From Bacteroidales bacterium (GTDB taxonomy: Bacteria > Bacteroidota > Bacteroidia > Bacteroidales > UBA3824), in NCBI GenBank assembly GCA_017543645.1, contig JAFYFR010000082.1, forward strand, positions 1 through 43,139: a stretch of 43,139 nucleotides of DNA. The letters run 5' to 3'. Below are positions 26,871-35,811 of this stretch, piece by piece (the stretch's first letter is position 1; every line of letters begins with the position of its first letter). Both the position numbers and the translations under genes were made by a program. Under the pieces are notes generated by a model, which saw only the letters and a program-made list of their open reading frames with translations, did no database searches and was not told the DNA's origin.

Positions 26871-28931
26871 TTAAAACCTTTCGTAATCAGAGTCTTTGGC
26901 ATTGTCTCTGAGATTGATAAACGTTCCCTTATTGTGAACTTCAGGTTCGTTTTTAGGAGGAAGGACTATCCGCTTGGGTTCTTGAACCGCAGCTTTGTGG
27001 GCTTGGGTCAACGGTTTGGTGGTGTGCTTGTAAGTGGTTTTGTCAAAACTCTTAGTCTGCACGAGCTTTGATTTTGCAGGCTGTTCCACCTTTGCCCTCT
27101 TAGTTTCCTTTCCTGTCTTGAAAAATGCGATAGACTGCTTGAGCTCCTCGCTCTTAGACGCGAGCTGCTGGCTTGTGGCTGCGAGTTCTTCGGCAGAAGC
27201 CGCATATTTCTGTGTAATGTCGTTGAGCTGCTGAACGGCAGAGTCAATCTGACCGATACCGCTGGTCTGCTCGGTGCTTGCGGCTGATATTTCGCGGACA
27301 AGCTCGGCAGTTTTTTCGATGTCGGGAATGATGTTTTGCAACAGACGCTCAGCATTTTCGCTGATAGCCACGCCCTCTTTCGACACCTTGTCGATTTCGG
27401 ATGCGGCGGAGGCGCTACGCTCGGCAAGTCGGCGCACCTCGGCGGCAACCACTGCGAAACCTTTGCCCTGCTCTCCTGCCCGGGCGGCCTCCACAGCGGC
27501 GTTAAGCGCGAGAATGTTGGTCTGGAACGCTATTTCGTCGATAATCGAAATCTTGCTTGCGATATCCTTCATAGCCGCCATGCTCTGCTGGCTTGCGATG
27601 CTGCTTTGGCGGATGCTTATCAACGCTTGCTGGGCTATGCGCTCGGTTTCGCGAGCGTTGTCGCTGTTCTGGCTGATACCCGCGCTCATCTCCTCTATCG
27701 ATGCCGATACTTCCTCCGCCGACGATGCCTGAGTGCCAGCATTTTCGCTCAATACCTGCGACGCTTTGGCTATTTCGGCACTATTGATATTGATGCTGTC
27801 AGCATTTTCGGCGATTTCAATAACTATTTCACGAAGTTTTGACGACATTTCGTTGACGCTTTCTGCCACCAAACCAAATTCGTCCTTCGTAGGAACCTCA
27901 ACTTCGTGTGTAAGGTCGCCACCGGTGAGTTGGCGTACACCGTCCAAAGTGGTACGCGAACGCAGTCCGATACGGTTGGAAAGCAAGAGGCAGAAAAACA
28001 CGCAAAGGAAGATAATGATTCCAATTGCCACACCGAAAGTGATATACATGGCTTTGAAATTCTCGTTGACAAGTCCAAACGACTCCTTGGTAGAGCTCAT
28101 AGCCAATTCACCTATTTTTTTAGAACCCTCAGTAACCTTTTTTCCTGTTTCAATTACTTGTGCAATGGATTGTTTATAGGAACCAAGCGCGGCATAGTAA
28201 TCGGGAGTGCGCTGAATATACTTCTGCATAAGTTTAATAGCGTCGTTGGCATAGCGCAATGAGCCGTAAGTACCTGCAAACGAATGAATTTGAGCCATAT
28301 TAGACTTCACCGTTCCTATAAGACCCGACACAAGCGACTGGTCGTCCATTTTGCCTTTGGCTGTTTCGATGAGGCGTATGGTCTCCGACACAACGAGGAT
28401 GCGTTTGGCGTGTTCGGTTGATTTCTGAGGATTGGTGCGCGCTATGACATCGCGGATATCTTCAAGATCACGGTAGAATCCTTGTTTATACTCCTCGAGC
28501 TCGTTGTAAATCTGCTGTTTCTCGGCAAATTTTGAAATGGTAGCGTTAACAACGCCCTGATACTCTGAAAGAGCATTCTTAAGGTTGTCGATAATGACGC
28601 GTTCCTCACGGGTGGCTGTCTTGTAAAGGTCATCGATGCCTTTTTGTGCATTGGCAAGATACTCCGAACCGCCTACACTGAGAGTCGCCTCGTCGTCGTC
28701 GGCAAAAATACGCTGCTGCTCAATCATAGCGAGCAGGATATTTGTGGTAATTTCCTGGCTGAGTTTGTTCTGAGGCAAAACTTCCTCAGAAACGTTTTTG
28801 ATGTTTTCCTCCGACGACTCGCCGCGAAGGTACATGAGAAGACAGGTTATGAGCAAAAGTGTTACAACAACTACAAAAATCGTAGTAATTTTTTTGACAA
28901 CAGAAAGATCTCTGAATCTGAATCCAAACAT
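26871..28931 (-). CDS. Methyl-accepting chemotaxis protein 2
   Basis: A paralogue of the receptor at 24596, with the same layout over 686 residues: TM1, a helical periplasmic sensor of about 270 residues, TM2 ([16 protein letters not shown]), HAMP, and a signalling coiled coil. Its tip [20 protein letters not shown] is identical to that of the neighbour. The periplasmic halves are clearly related but diverged, so the two probably sense different ligands. The C-terminus [18 protein letters not shown] is almost the same 18 residues as in receptor 1, while the linker before it differs. A terminator separates the two genes, so they are probably transcribed independently. Confidence 0.95.
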   Translation of the reverse strand: MFGFRFRDLSVVKKITTIFVVVVTLLLITCLLMYLRGESSEENIKNVSEEVLPQNKLSQEITTNILLAMIEQQRIFADDDEATLSVGGSEYLANAQKGIDDLYKTATREERVIIDNLKNALSEYQGVVNATISKFAEKQQIYNELEEYKQGFYRDLEDIRDVIARTNPQKSTEHAKRILVVSETIRLIETAKGKMDDQSLVSGLIGTVKSNMAQIHSFAGTYGSLRYANDAIKLMQKYIQRTPDYYAALGSYKQSIAQVIETGKKVTEGSKKIGELAMSSTKESFGLVNENFKAMYITFGVAIGIIIFLCVFFCLLLSNRIGLRSRTTLDGVRQLTGGDLTHEVEVPTKDEFGLVAESVNEMSSKLREIVIEIAENADSININSAEIAKASQVLSENAGTQASSAEEVSASIEEMSAGISQNSDNARETERIAQQALISIRQSSIASQQSMAAMKDIASKISIIDEIAFQTNILALNAAVEAARAGEQGKGFAVVAAEVRRLAERSASAASEIDKVSKEGVAISENAERLLQNIIPDIEKTAELVREISAASTEQTSGIGQIDSAVQQLNDITQKYAASAEELAATSQQLASKSEELKQSIAFFKTGKETKRAKVEQPAKSKLVQTKSFDKTTYKHTTKPLTQAHKAAVQEPKRIVLPPKNEPEVHNKGTFINLRDNAKDSDYERF

Positions 28932-29031
28932 AGTTTTTAGGTTTTAAATTGTACATCTTGATTTAAGTTTTACAAATATCTTGCATTTTTTCCTAAAAAC
29001 ATAATTTTTTTAAACTTTTTTTCTAAAAAAA

Positions 29032-29943
29032 TTATTTTTCAAAAGGATTGCCTTGTTTGTCAAAATCTGGACAATACTCCTTGTTGCTGTCGAGCTGCTG
29101 CCACCAGCCTTTCACGAGTCCTATATCTTCTGCCGCGTCGCACACTCTCCCATATTCCTCAGTAGTGATATAGCGGTTGAGCTCAGGCATTTCAAGTGCC
29201 TTGTACTCAGGATAATACTGCGACATAAGAGAGATATGTATGTTTGGAGATATTTCATATGCGATGGTCTTGAGGGCGTTGATTGAGTTTTCTACTTGGT
29301 TGGGAAGCACAAGATGCCTGATTATCAATCCGCTCTCGGCAATTCCGTCGTCGTTGAGCGCAAGCCGCGAACCTTTCTGATAGTACATTTCTTTGATGGC
29401 GGCGAGTGCTACGGAGCTGTAAGACGGTGCCGACGAGAGTTTTACCGACAGAGCGTCGTCGGAATATTTGTAGTCTGGCAGATAGATATCTACGTAGGAT
29501 TCCAATTCGCGCAGAGTTTCAACACTGTCGTAAGCGTTTGTGTTATAGATAATTGTAGGATAAAATCCGCGTTTGTGCAAAAGGTCGATGATGGCTTTCA
29601 TCTGAAAAACCTGATGCGATGGCGAAACAAATCCGACAGTGCTGATGCCTTCGTTGCAAAGAATGAAGGCTATGCGGTCGACGGCTTCCTGAATGCCCGT
29701 TATCTCTTTTTTATCTCTGTGTTGCTGACTGATAGCGTAATTCTGACAATAAACGCATCTAAGGTTGCACATGCTGAAAAACACATTGCAAACACCCTTC
29801 TCGCCGCCCAAAACAGGCTCCTCGCCCTTATGAACGCAAATTTCTGAGATATGCGGACGAAAATCTGTCTGGCAGAATCCCAACTGCTTAGCACGGTCTA
29901 CACCGCAGTTCCGCGGACACATATTGCAATGATGTATATCCAT
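29032..29943 (-). CDS. Radical SAM protein of the PflX/COG1313 type
   Basis: Radical SAM enzymes use a 4Fe-4S cluster to cleave S-adenosylmethionine. The cluster motif CxxxCxxC is seen at C59-C63-C66 (MCNLRCVYCQNY). An N-terminal cysteine group (C6, C9, C13, C24) suggests a second metal site and is typical of the pyruvate-formate-lyase-activating-enzyme-like family COG1313. Other blocks are GVCNVFFSMCN, TVGFVSPSHQ, YNTNAYDSVETLREL, YLPDYKY, RHLVLPNQ and SLMSQYYP. The substrate of this family is not known to me. It is separated from coaD by 6 bases and is probably cotranscribed with it. Confidence 0.88.
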   Translation of the reverse strand: MDIHHCNMCPRNCGVDRAKQLGFCQTDFRPHISEICVHKGEEPVLGGEKGVCNVFFSMCNLRCVYCQNYAISQQHRDKKEITGIQEAVDRIAFILCNEGISTVGFVSPSHQVFQMKAIIDLLHKRGFYPTIIYNTNAYDSVETLRELESYVDIYLPDYKYSDDALSVKLSSAPSYSSVALAAIKEMYYQKGSRLALNDDGIAESGLIIRHLVLPNQVENSINALKTIAYEISPNIHISLMSQYYPEYKALEMPELNRYITTEEYGRVCDAAEDIGLVKGWWQQLDSNKEYCPDFDKQGNPFEK

Positions 29944-29949
29944 AAACCA

Positions 29950-30438
29950 CTATTTTTCAGGATTATAGCCAAAGAAATATTCAAAGTCGATACCCGCCGG
30001 GAGAAATTTCCGCGCGTCGCCGTGATAGTTGACGATCTCGCGCACAAGCGAGCTACTCACACTGCTGTACTCGGGATGCGAAAGCAGGAAAACCGAATCC
30101 ACCTCCGGCTTCATCAGCCTGTTGACTTGCGCGATGGCTCGTTCATATTCAAAATCTGCCGACGTGCGCAGACCTCTAAGTATGTGGGTAGCACCGTTTT
30201 CGATACAGAAATCTACGGTAAGGTTGCTGTAAGTCTTTACCTCAATGCGCGGACGGTTGGCAAATACCGACTTGATAAGCTCCAGACGCTTGTCCACCGG
30301 CATGAAACCTTTTTTGTCGTTGTTGATACCAACGGCTACTATTATTTTGTCAAAAATATCTAATCCTCTGATTATAAGGGATTCGTGTCCTACTGTTAAA
30401 GGATCAAACGAACCCGGAAACACGGCAATTTTCTTCAT
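29950..30438 (-). CDS. coaD: Phosphopantetheine adenylyltransferase
   Basis: CoaD transfers AMP from ATP to 4'-phosphopantetheine, the penultimate step of coenzyme A synthesis. The 162-residue length fits the family. It shows the nucleotidyltransferase motif GSFDPLTVGH (residues 9-18), ILRGLRTSADFEYE, the ISSS/T-like SSVSSSLVREI and the C-terminal GDARKFLP region. It precedes the radical SAM gene in the same direction. Confidence 0.96.
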   Translation of the reverse strand: MKKIAVFPGSFDPLTVGHESLIIRGLDIFDKIIVAVGINNDKKGFMPVDKRLELIKSVFANRPRIEVKTYSNLTVDFCIENGATHILRGLRTSADFEYERAIAQVNRLMKPEVDSVFLLSHPEYSSVSSSLVREIVNYHGDARKFLPAGIDFEYFFGYNPEK

Positions 30439-30474
30439 AATGCAATTTTATTTTATTTTGCGAAATTAAAAATA

Positions 30475-30482
30475 TATTTTTG
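30475..30482 (+). promoter_or_regulatory. Candidate -7 promoter box for flavodoxin-ferredoxin gene
   Basis: TATTTTTG matches TAnnTTTG, 44 bases upstream of the ATG at 30527. Confidence 0.45.
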
Positions 30483-30526
30483 ACAATTGAAATTTAATTC
30501 TTTAAAATAAACTACAAGGTACAGAA

Positions 30527-31297
30527 ATGATATTTTATTTTTCAGGAACGGGCAATTCGGCGCACGTGGCAGACCGTTTGGCAGAGATTCTCTGCGACAA
30601 GGTGAAAAACATCGCCGATTATTACGACTATATATATAAAGGTGTGGAAATTTCGCTCAAAGGCGAAGAATATTTAGGGTTGGTATGCCCCGTACACTCT
30701 TGGGGACTTGCCAAACCAATGGCGAGGTTTCTCAAAATGGCAAGATTCAAAGACATGGAGAATCCGAAAGTCTACCTCACCGTTACCTGCGGCGACAATT
30801 GCGGCACTGCCCGCGAACAAGCCCAAAAACTACTCCGCAAGCACAACAACATCGTATGCAATCAGGTCTTTTCGGTGCAAATGCCTAACACATACATAGT
30901 AATGAAAGGATTCGGAACCGACGACAAGGTGCTTGCCGACCAGAAACTCAAAAATGCCGAACCAGAGATAGAGCGAATAGCCGATGCCATAAGGAACGGT
31001 TCGGATTACAGCCACTATGTTGTTGGCACAAAGCCGTTTCTCAAGGGAAGGATTCTGTATCCGCTCTTTATGAAGTTTACCTTGGGCGACAAGAAATTCT
31101 TTGCCGAAGAGAGCTGCACCGGCTGCGGACTATGCGCCAGACTATGTCCCGAAAAAAATATCAGAATCACAGAAAAACGTCCCCAATGGTTGGGACATTG
31201 CGTAAAATGCCTTTCGTGCATTCACCGATGTCCCAATCACTCAATACAATACGGAGACGTTACCCAAGATATGGGGAGGTATTTTTACAAAAACTAA
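30527..31297 (+). CDS. EFR1-type flavodoxin-ferredoxin protein
   Basis: The protein combines a flavodoxin-like N-terminal half with two 4Fe-4S clusters, and so is an electron carrier whose donor and acceptor are unknown. The flavodoxin half opens with MIFYFSGTGNSAHVAD, the FMN phosphate loop, and has LVCPVHSWGLAKPM and TVTCGDNCGTA. The ferredoxin part has two CxxCxxCxxxC sets, C197/C200/C203/C207 and C225/C228/C231/C235. The 256-residue length is usual for EFR1 proteins, which occur in anaerobes. The 3' end overlaps the convergent lipoprotein gene by 4 bases. Confidence 0.92.
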   Translation: MIFYFSGTGNSAHVADRLAEILCDKVKNIADYYDYIYKGVEISLKGEEYLGLVCPVHSWGLAKPMARFLKMARFKDMENPKVYLTVTCGDNCGTAREQAQKLLRKHNNIVCNQVFSVQMPNTYIVMKGFGTDDKVLADQKLKNAEPEIERIADAIRNGSDYSHYVVGTKPFLKGRILYPLFMKFTLGDKKFFAEESCTGCGLCARLCPEKNIRITEKRPQWLGHCVKCLSCIHRCPNHSIQYGDVTQDMGRYFYKN

Positions 31298-32217
31298 TCT
31301 TTCTGATAATAAACGCGCAAGCATACAGTGGGATATTGGCTGCCGTAGCCTTTGATTTCCATTACGTTAATCATCGCCTTCTTATTGTTGTACATTTTAA
31401 TTTTGTACAGCTGATGGACTTCCAAACTGCTGAGACCATATCCGAAAGCTTCGTCGCCACCGAGGCATGTATACTGCAAATTGTCGTCGTCATCAAGGAT
31501 TTTAGGAGTAAGGTCGTCAAAGGTCAGGTAGCTGTCGGTAACAATGCCGGTTCTGGTTTTCCTAAAAGTAACATTCGAAAGTTCCGCTTTGTATTCCCAT
31601 TCAGGAATATAGTCAATAAAATAATTCCGGATATAATCTTCGGCATCGGGACTCGCCAACGACAATCCAAAATTGCGCCACATAACACGCCGTTCGTTCA
31701 CAAGCACAAGGTCGAAATGATGGTTGCGGTATTGGGTGAACGCATAAGCTTCCTGCGACTCAATGTCCAAAAGGCAATTCCCGGATAAAGGATTGGCACT
31801 CAACTCAATATCAAACGAGTCGATGGCAGGATAGTTAAACTCGTATTTGAACTTACGGAGCTGCTCGCTGAAAAGTCCGTTGCTATATGCCCTGAATTCC
31901 ACTACCGCTGTAGAATCCTTGACCTCGAAACCACGCTTGAGGGTAAAATCGTAATCGAAATCTACAAAATGAGTGTAAGGAGGAAATACCGAATCCATTT
32001 GCCAATACAACGGTTTGCTGGTCATGGTAAAGCGTTCGATATCTTCCTCGCTCTGGATGTTGATGTGAACCGTTGCTGGTTCGCGCCACGAAAACGTGAT
32101 ATACGCCTCGGGGTCGTGGCTGACAGTGAGCGTAGGCGGCTCTAACTCTTGGTTGTCGATGCAGCCAGCGCCAAGGGCAAACAGTGTGAGTATTAGTAAC
32201 TTAAAACTCGTTTTCAT
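31294..32217 (-). CDS. Lipoprotein of unknown function
   Basis: The 307-residue product has a lipoprotein leader ending in ALGAGC (Cys19). The mature part starts with PPTLTVSHDPEAYITFSW, which looks like a fibronectin- or Ig-type beta-sandwich, and continues with alternating strands and few helices. I recognise no family. It lies between the flavodoxin gene and the LuxR-type regulator, with no evident operon partner. Confidence 0.8.
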   Translation of the reverse strand: MKTSFKLLILTLFALGAGCIDNQELEPPTLTVSHDPEAYITFSWREPATVHINIQSEEDIERFTMTSKPLYWQMDSVFPPYTHFVDFDYDFTLKRGFEVKDSTAVVEFRAYSNGLFSEQLRKFKYEFNYPAIDSFDIELSANPLSGNCLLDIESQEAYAFTQYRNHHFDLVLVNERRVMWRNFGLSLASPDAEDYIRNYFIDYIPEWEYKAELSNVTFRKTRTGIVTDSYLTFDDLTPKILDDDDNLQYTCLGGDEAFGYGLSSLEVHQLYKIKMYNNKKAMINVMEIKGYGSQYPTVCLRVYYQKD

Positions 32218-32358
32218 AAATAATAAGCAATTTATAAATTAATATTTTTACTATACGCAAAAAACGTACCCATAAGTTTATAACGTAATTTTTAGGACAA
32301 AGCATCTGTATTTTGCATTTTTTTTATTTCTTTGTGAAAAATAAAAAATTCTAATACT

Positions 32359-33021
32359 ATGATCAACGTCGCCATTTATCACAGGCATAAACTATTTTTG
32401 CAATGCATCGAAAACTACTTGTCGCAAAGTTCGGAAATCAAACCGATTTTTACCGCCACCGACAAGGACACATTAATGCAAAAGATGACCAACCGCATTG
32501 TCAACGTATTGATTCTCTCATTTATAGAGATTACACACAACGACGTAGACCTGATTATTTCGCTTAAGATGAAGTTTCCTAAAACCGCCATCCTTGTGAT
32601 GAGCGATGCCAAAAAAGACGATATTGTGGCAAAGACCATAAAATCTGGCGCAAAGGGCTTTCTGTCAATAGATTCCGACGCATCAGACCTCTTGCAGGCA
32701 ATTTACACCATCCGCGGCGGTCACGACTACTACAGCGAGTCTATCACCCACATCCTCTTGAAACGCTTTATCGGAACGGTTGGCGCCGACGCCGACGAAA
32801 ACGACGAGTACAACGATGATTCGCAAAAACTTAGCAGCCGTCAGATTGAGATTCTCAAACTCTGGGGCGAGGGTCAGAGCAACCAGGAAATTGCCGACCA
32901 GCTGTTTATCAGCGTCCGCACCGTGGAGACTCACAAAAACCACATCATGCAGAAGCTCAACCTCAAAAGCAGCGTTGACCTTATTAAATACGCTATCCGC
33001 AACAATATCATCAAGCTTTAA
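32359..33021 (+). CDS. LuxR/NarL-type regulator with degenerate receiver
   Basis: The C-terminal 65 residues hold a clear LuxR-type DNA-binding domain (LSSRQIEILKLWGEGQSNQE, then IADQLFISVRTVETHKNHIM; about 157-200). The N-terminal 120 residues keep the receiver fold, but all four phosphorylation residues are replaced. The acidic pair of the 'ADDH' turn is His8-Arg9 in IYHRHKLF, the phosphorylated Asp is Ser54 in NVLILSFIE, and the conserved Lys of 'GYLLKD' is Ile104 in GFLSIDS; only a Ser/Thr (Ser82) is retained. This is therefore a pseudo-receiver that cannot be activated in the usual way. The regulated genes are unknown; the nearest target would be itself or the neighbours. Confidence 0.9.
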   Translation: MINVAIYHRHKLFLQCIENYLSQSSEIKPIFTATDKDTLMQKMTNRIVNVLILSFIEITHNDVDLIISLKMKFPKTAILVMSDAKKDDIVAKTIKSGAKGFLSIDSDASDLLQAIYTIRGGHDYYSESITHILLKRFIGTVGADADENDEYNDDSQKLSSRQIEILKLWGEGQSNQEIADQLFISVRTVETHKNHIMQKLNLKSSVDLIKYAIRNNIIKL

Positions 33022-33036
33022 ATCCTTGACAAATCC

Positions 33037-33107
33037 ATTTGTTTCCATAAAAAATCCCCGCACCCGAAATAAATTCGGCGCACGGGGAAGTTACTATGGA
33101 AACAAAT
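33037..33107. terminator. Nested palindrome between convergent genes
   Basis: A perfect 13-bp outer stem (ATTTGTTTCCATA at 33037-33049 with 33095-33107) encloses two smaller stems: TCCCCG at 33055-33060 with 33083-33088, and CCGAA at 33064-33068 with 33074-33078. It fills the gap between the LuxR-type gene and the beta-barrel gene. There is no long T run on either side, so it is an unusual terminator or a structured element. Confidence 0.6.
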
Positions 33108-33117
33108 ATAATAATAT

Positions 33118-33738
33118 CTAAAAATTCAAACCTACAGAAATCATCCAAACGTGGTTGGTTTCTTTAAGATTTTCTCTTGAAATACCAAGGTTTGTGTCAA
33201 TTTTAGTAAGACTCATGTCGTAGTTAACACCTGCGTAAATTTTGTTGATGAGTTTTACGCCCAAACCCATTTGCAAACCGAAATCAAGACGCTTGCTATT
33301 GCCTTCGTCTTTGTCGAACAAATCCCAATCGCCGTTGTCATCTTTAATTTTTCCTCCAAGAGCTAAGGCTGCAAAAGGACCTACATGAGCATCAAGACCA
33401 ATAACTGAGAGGTCGAGGAATTTAAATTTAACATTTACAGGCACTTCCAAGTAATTCATATTGGCATCGTCATCGTTTAATTTGAAACCTTTCTGCGAAA
33501 AATACAGACCGGGTTCGATAGCGAAAGAGCCGATAAGGTCGATGTTATAGACTAAGCCGAAATGGAAACCTACTTTGCTTTTGGTGGCCTCGTCTACAGG
33601 ATCACCGTTTTCATTGATGAGAGCGGCTTTGGCATCTCCGAGGCTGTTGAAATTCATTCCGCCGCGCAAACCAAGTTGTGCGAAACTTGTAGCTGCACCC
33701 AATACCATGAGAGCAACAATTGCTAATAATTTTTTCAT
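33118..33738 (-). CDS. Outer-membrane beta-barrel protein
   Basis: The 206-residue protein has a signal peptide (cleavage after TSFAQ) and then alternating amphipathic strands: LGLRGGMNFNSLG, VGFHFGLVYNIDLIG, FAIEPGLYFSQKGF, YLEVPVNVKFKF and HVWMISVGLNF. It ends in the terminal Phe typical of outer-membrane barrels. It fits the small OmpX/OMP_b-brl_2 barrel type of about eight strands. Its function is unknown. A -7 box lies 39 bases upstream. Confidence 0.88.
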   Translation of the reverse strand: MKKLLAIVALMVLGAATSFAQLGLRGGMNFNSLGDAKAALINENGDPVDEATKSKVGFHFGLVYNIDLIGSFAIEPGLYFSQKGFKLNDDDANMNYLEVPVNVKFKFLDLSVIGLDAHVGPFAALALGGKIKDDNGDWDLFDKDEGNSKRLDFGLQMGLGVKLINKIYAGVNYDMSLTKIDTNLGISRENLKETNHVWMISVGLNF

Positions 33739-33777
33739 AGTTAAATAATTTTAAAATTAGTTTTAGTTATGATGGTG

Positions 33778-33785
33778 CAAATATA
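33778..33785 (-). promoter_or_regulatory. Candidate -7 promoter box for beta-barrel gene
   Basis: On the minus strand TATATTTG matches TAnnTTTG, 39 bases upstream of the ATG at 33738. Confidence 0.55.
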
Positions 33786-33830
33786 CATAAATTTTTTTAA
33801 CAAACATTATCAGTAGCCAAAATTATCTTA

Positions 33831-33838
33831 TAAATTTG
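33831..33838 (+). promoter_or_regulatory. -7 box very close to the MATE start codon
   Basis: TAAATTTG matches TAnnTTTG but ends only 8 bases before the ATG at 33847. If used, the transcript would be almost leaderless. Confidence 0.35.
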
Positions 33839-33846
33839 CATCTATT

Positions 33847-35196
33847 ATGGAATCAGCACAAGAACGTCAATACAAAGATATGATGCTAACGCCGGTGGGA
33901 CGGATAATTCCCCGTCTGGCGTGGCCTACCGTGCTGAGCATGATGACCGCCGCTATTTACAACACCGCCGACACTTGGTTTGTGTCGCGCCTCGGCGACA
34001 GTGCCACCGCCGCCACGGGTGTCTGCCTGCCTATAATTGCAATGATTCAGGCTGTGGGATTCTGGATCGGCATGGGCGCGGGAAGCAATATTTCGCGGTA
34101 TCTCGGTAACCGCAAGAACCACGAAGCCAATGAGATAGCAAGTTCGTCGTCGCTTCTTGCAGCTCTGGCTGGCGTGCTACTTACATTGTTTGGAATATTG
34201 TTTAACCGTGGCATAATGGAAAGCCTCGGCTCTACTCCTACCATAATGCCTTACGCCATGGAGTATTCACAGATAGTTTTTATTGGTGCGCCGTTTTCGT
34301 GCCTTTCGTTTGTGTACAACAATCTGCTGAGATCGCAGGGACGGTCGTTTTTTGCCATGGTGGGCATAGTGTCGGGGGCGGTGCTAAACCTCGCGTTAGA
34401 CCCATTCTTCATCTTCTACTTGGACATGGGCATCTCGGGGGCGGCATTGTCAACAGTATTGTGCCAGGTGATTGGATTCGCCATTATGCTTTTCGCTCTT
34501 TTAGGCAAGAACAGCATGATTCACTTGGACAAACGATATATCTCAAAACGCATTGAAACATATACTCTTATACTCTCCACCGGACTTCCGTCGCTGTTCA
34601 GACAGGGATGCAGCGCAGTGGCTACCATTCTGCTCAACCGTGCAGGAGGTGTTTATGGCGACGCGGCGGTGGCGGCCATGTCGGTGGTGGGACGAGTCAA
34701 CTGGCTAATAGGTTCTATTGTGGCAGGGTTCGGCCAGGGATTCCAACCTGTCTGCGGATTTGCTTACGGCGCGGGCAACTATGCGAGAGTGCGCAAAAGC
34801 TACATGTTCTCTATAAGTGTATGCACCGCCATCCTAATCACAGGAGCGGTATCGTGCGGAATATTTGCCGAGGAGATAATATCTATGTTCAAGGCAGAGA
34901 GCCATATGGTGGTAGAAATAGGAAGCACGGCTTTAAGGTTTCTGTGTTTGTCGATGCCCTTCAGCGCGTTGGTGATATTGGCTAATATGCTTTTGCAGAC
35001 CACCGGCGAGAGGTTTTTGGCAAGTATTACGTCAATTTCGCGGCAAGGAATGTTTTTCATACCCCTTATATTAATACTGCCGCATTTTTTTGGACTCACC
35101 GGCGTGGAGATATGTCAGGCAGTGGCGGATTTCTGCTCGGCGGTGCTGTGCAGCGTGGTAACGTGGCGTTTTTTCAGACGGTTAGGGAAAGTTTAA
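33847..35196 (+). CDS. MATE-family efflux transporter
   Basis: MATE proteins are Na+- or H+-coupled antiporters exporting cationic drugs or metabolites. The 449-residue protein fits the usual length with about 12 membrane helices in two homologous halves. The typical features seen are AWPTVLSMMTAAIYNTADTW in the first helix, ALDPFFIF, GLPSLFRQGCSAVATILLN opening the second half, and GFGQGFQPVCGFAYGAGNY, the counterpart of the first-half loop. It overlaps the convergent thiamine pyrophosphokinase gene by 15 bases. The substrate is not predictable. Confidence 0.93.
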   Translation: MESAQERQYKDMMLTPVGRIIPRLAWPTVLSMMTAAIYNTADTWFVSRLGDSATAATGVCLPIIAMIQAVGFWIGMGAGSNISRYLGNRKNHEANEIASSSSLLAALAGVLLTLFGILFNRGIMESLGSTPTIMPYAMEYSQIVFIGAPFSCLSFVYNNLLRSQGRSFFAMVGIVSGAVLNLALDPFFIFYLDMGISGAALSTVLCQVIGFAIMLFALLGKNSMIHLDKRYISKRIETYTLILSTGLPSLFRQGCSAVATILLNRAGGVYGDAAVAAMSVVGRVNWLIGSIVAGFGQGFQPVCGFAYGAGNYARVRKSYMFSISVCTAILITGAVSCGIFAEEIISMFKAESHMVVEIGSTALRFLCLSMPFSALVILANMLLQTTGERFLASITSISRQGMFFIPLILILPHFFGLTGVEICQAVADFCSAVLCSVVTWRFFRRLGKV

Positions 35197-35811
35197 AAAA
35201 ACAATGTAAACGCCTTCCGCATTGATTGTTACCACATCTTGTGTAGCCTCGTTGAGCGTACCCATCCAGAGGGCGTCGAAATCAAAAATCGAATAAAGCA
35301 AGCCTTCGGACGAGAAATTGCGGGCTTTCCAATTGAAGATGGATACCTGAGTGCCTTTTTTAACGCCAAAAGTGGTTGTGCCATTGCATATTACAAACAT
35401 ACCGTTGTCGGTGTAGATGCGCACTTCGAGACCCATTTTGTTGTATTCGGTAAGAAGACTTATATTGCCGATGGTATGGTCTTCGCGACGACCTGTGGCA
35501 CCCACGATGGCAATGCGCTTGGCACCGTGGTCGCGGGCGTACATCACGTTTTTGGTCTGGTCGTTGGTCTCCTGCTCTGCGAAAATGCGGATACGGTCGG
35601 CGAACTGTATACGTATTCCGTCGGACATAGAGTCGCCGTCGCCGATGATTCGCCAAGGAGTGTTGCCTCGAGAAATATACTCCTGAGACGCACCATCGCA
35701 ACACTGCACACGGGGAGCGTTTTGCAAAAGGGACAGCGGAATAGGGTGCGTCGGGTAAGTGCCTCCGCCGAGAATTACTGTATCTGGTTGAAAATCAAAC
35801 GTTATCATCAT
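35182..35811 (-). CDS. Thiamine pyrophosphokinase
   Basis: The enzyme transfers a diphosphate from ATP to thiamine, giving the cofactor TPP. The 209-residue protein has the family blocks CCDGAS (residues 37-42), IGDGDSMS (56-63) and VGATGRREDHTIGN (103-116). It is the last gene of the riboswitch-controlled thiamine operon and overlaps the PnuT-type transporter gene by 17 bases, which implies translational coupling. Coupling transport to phosphorylation traps thiamine in the cell. Confidence 0.93.
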   Translation of the reverse strand: MMITFDFQPDTVILGGGTYPTHPIPLSLLQNAPRVQCCDGASQEYISRGNTPWRIIGDGDSMSDGIRIQFADRIRIFAEQETNDQTKNVMYARDHGAKRIAIVGATGRREDHTIGNISLLTEYNKMGLEVRIYTDNGMFVICNGTTTFGVKKGTQVSIFNWKARNFSSEGLLYSIFDFDALWMGTLNEATQDVVTINAEGVYIVFLNFP

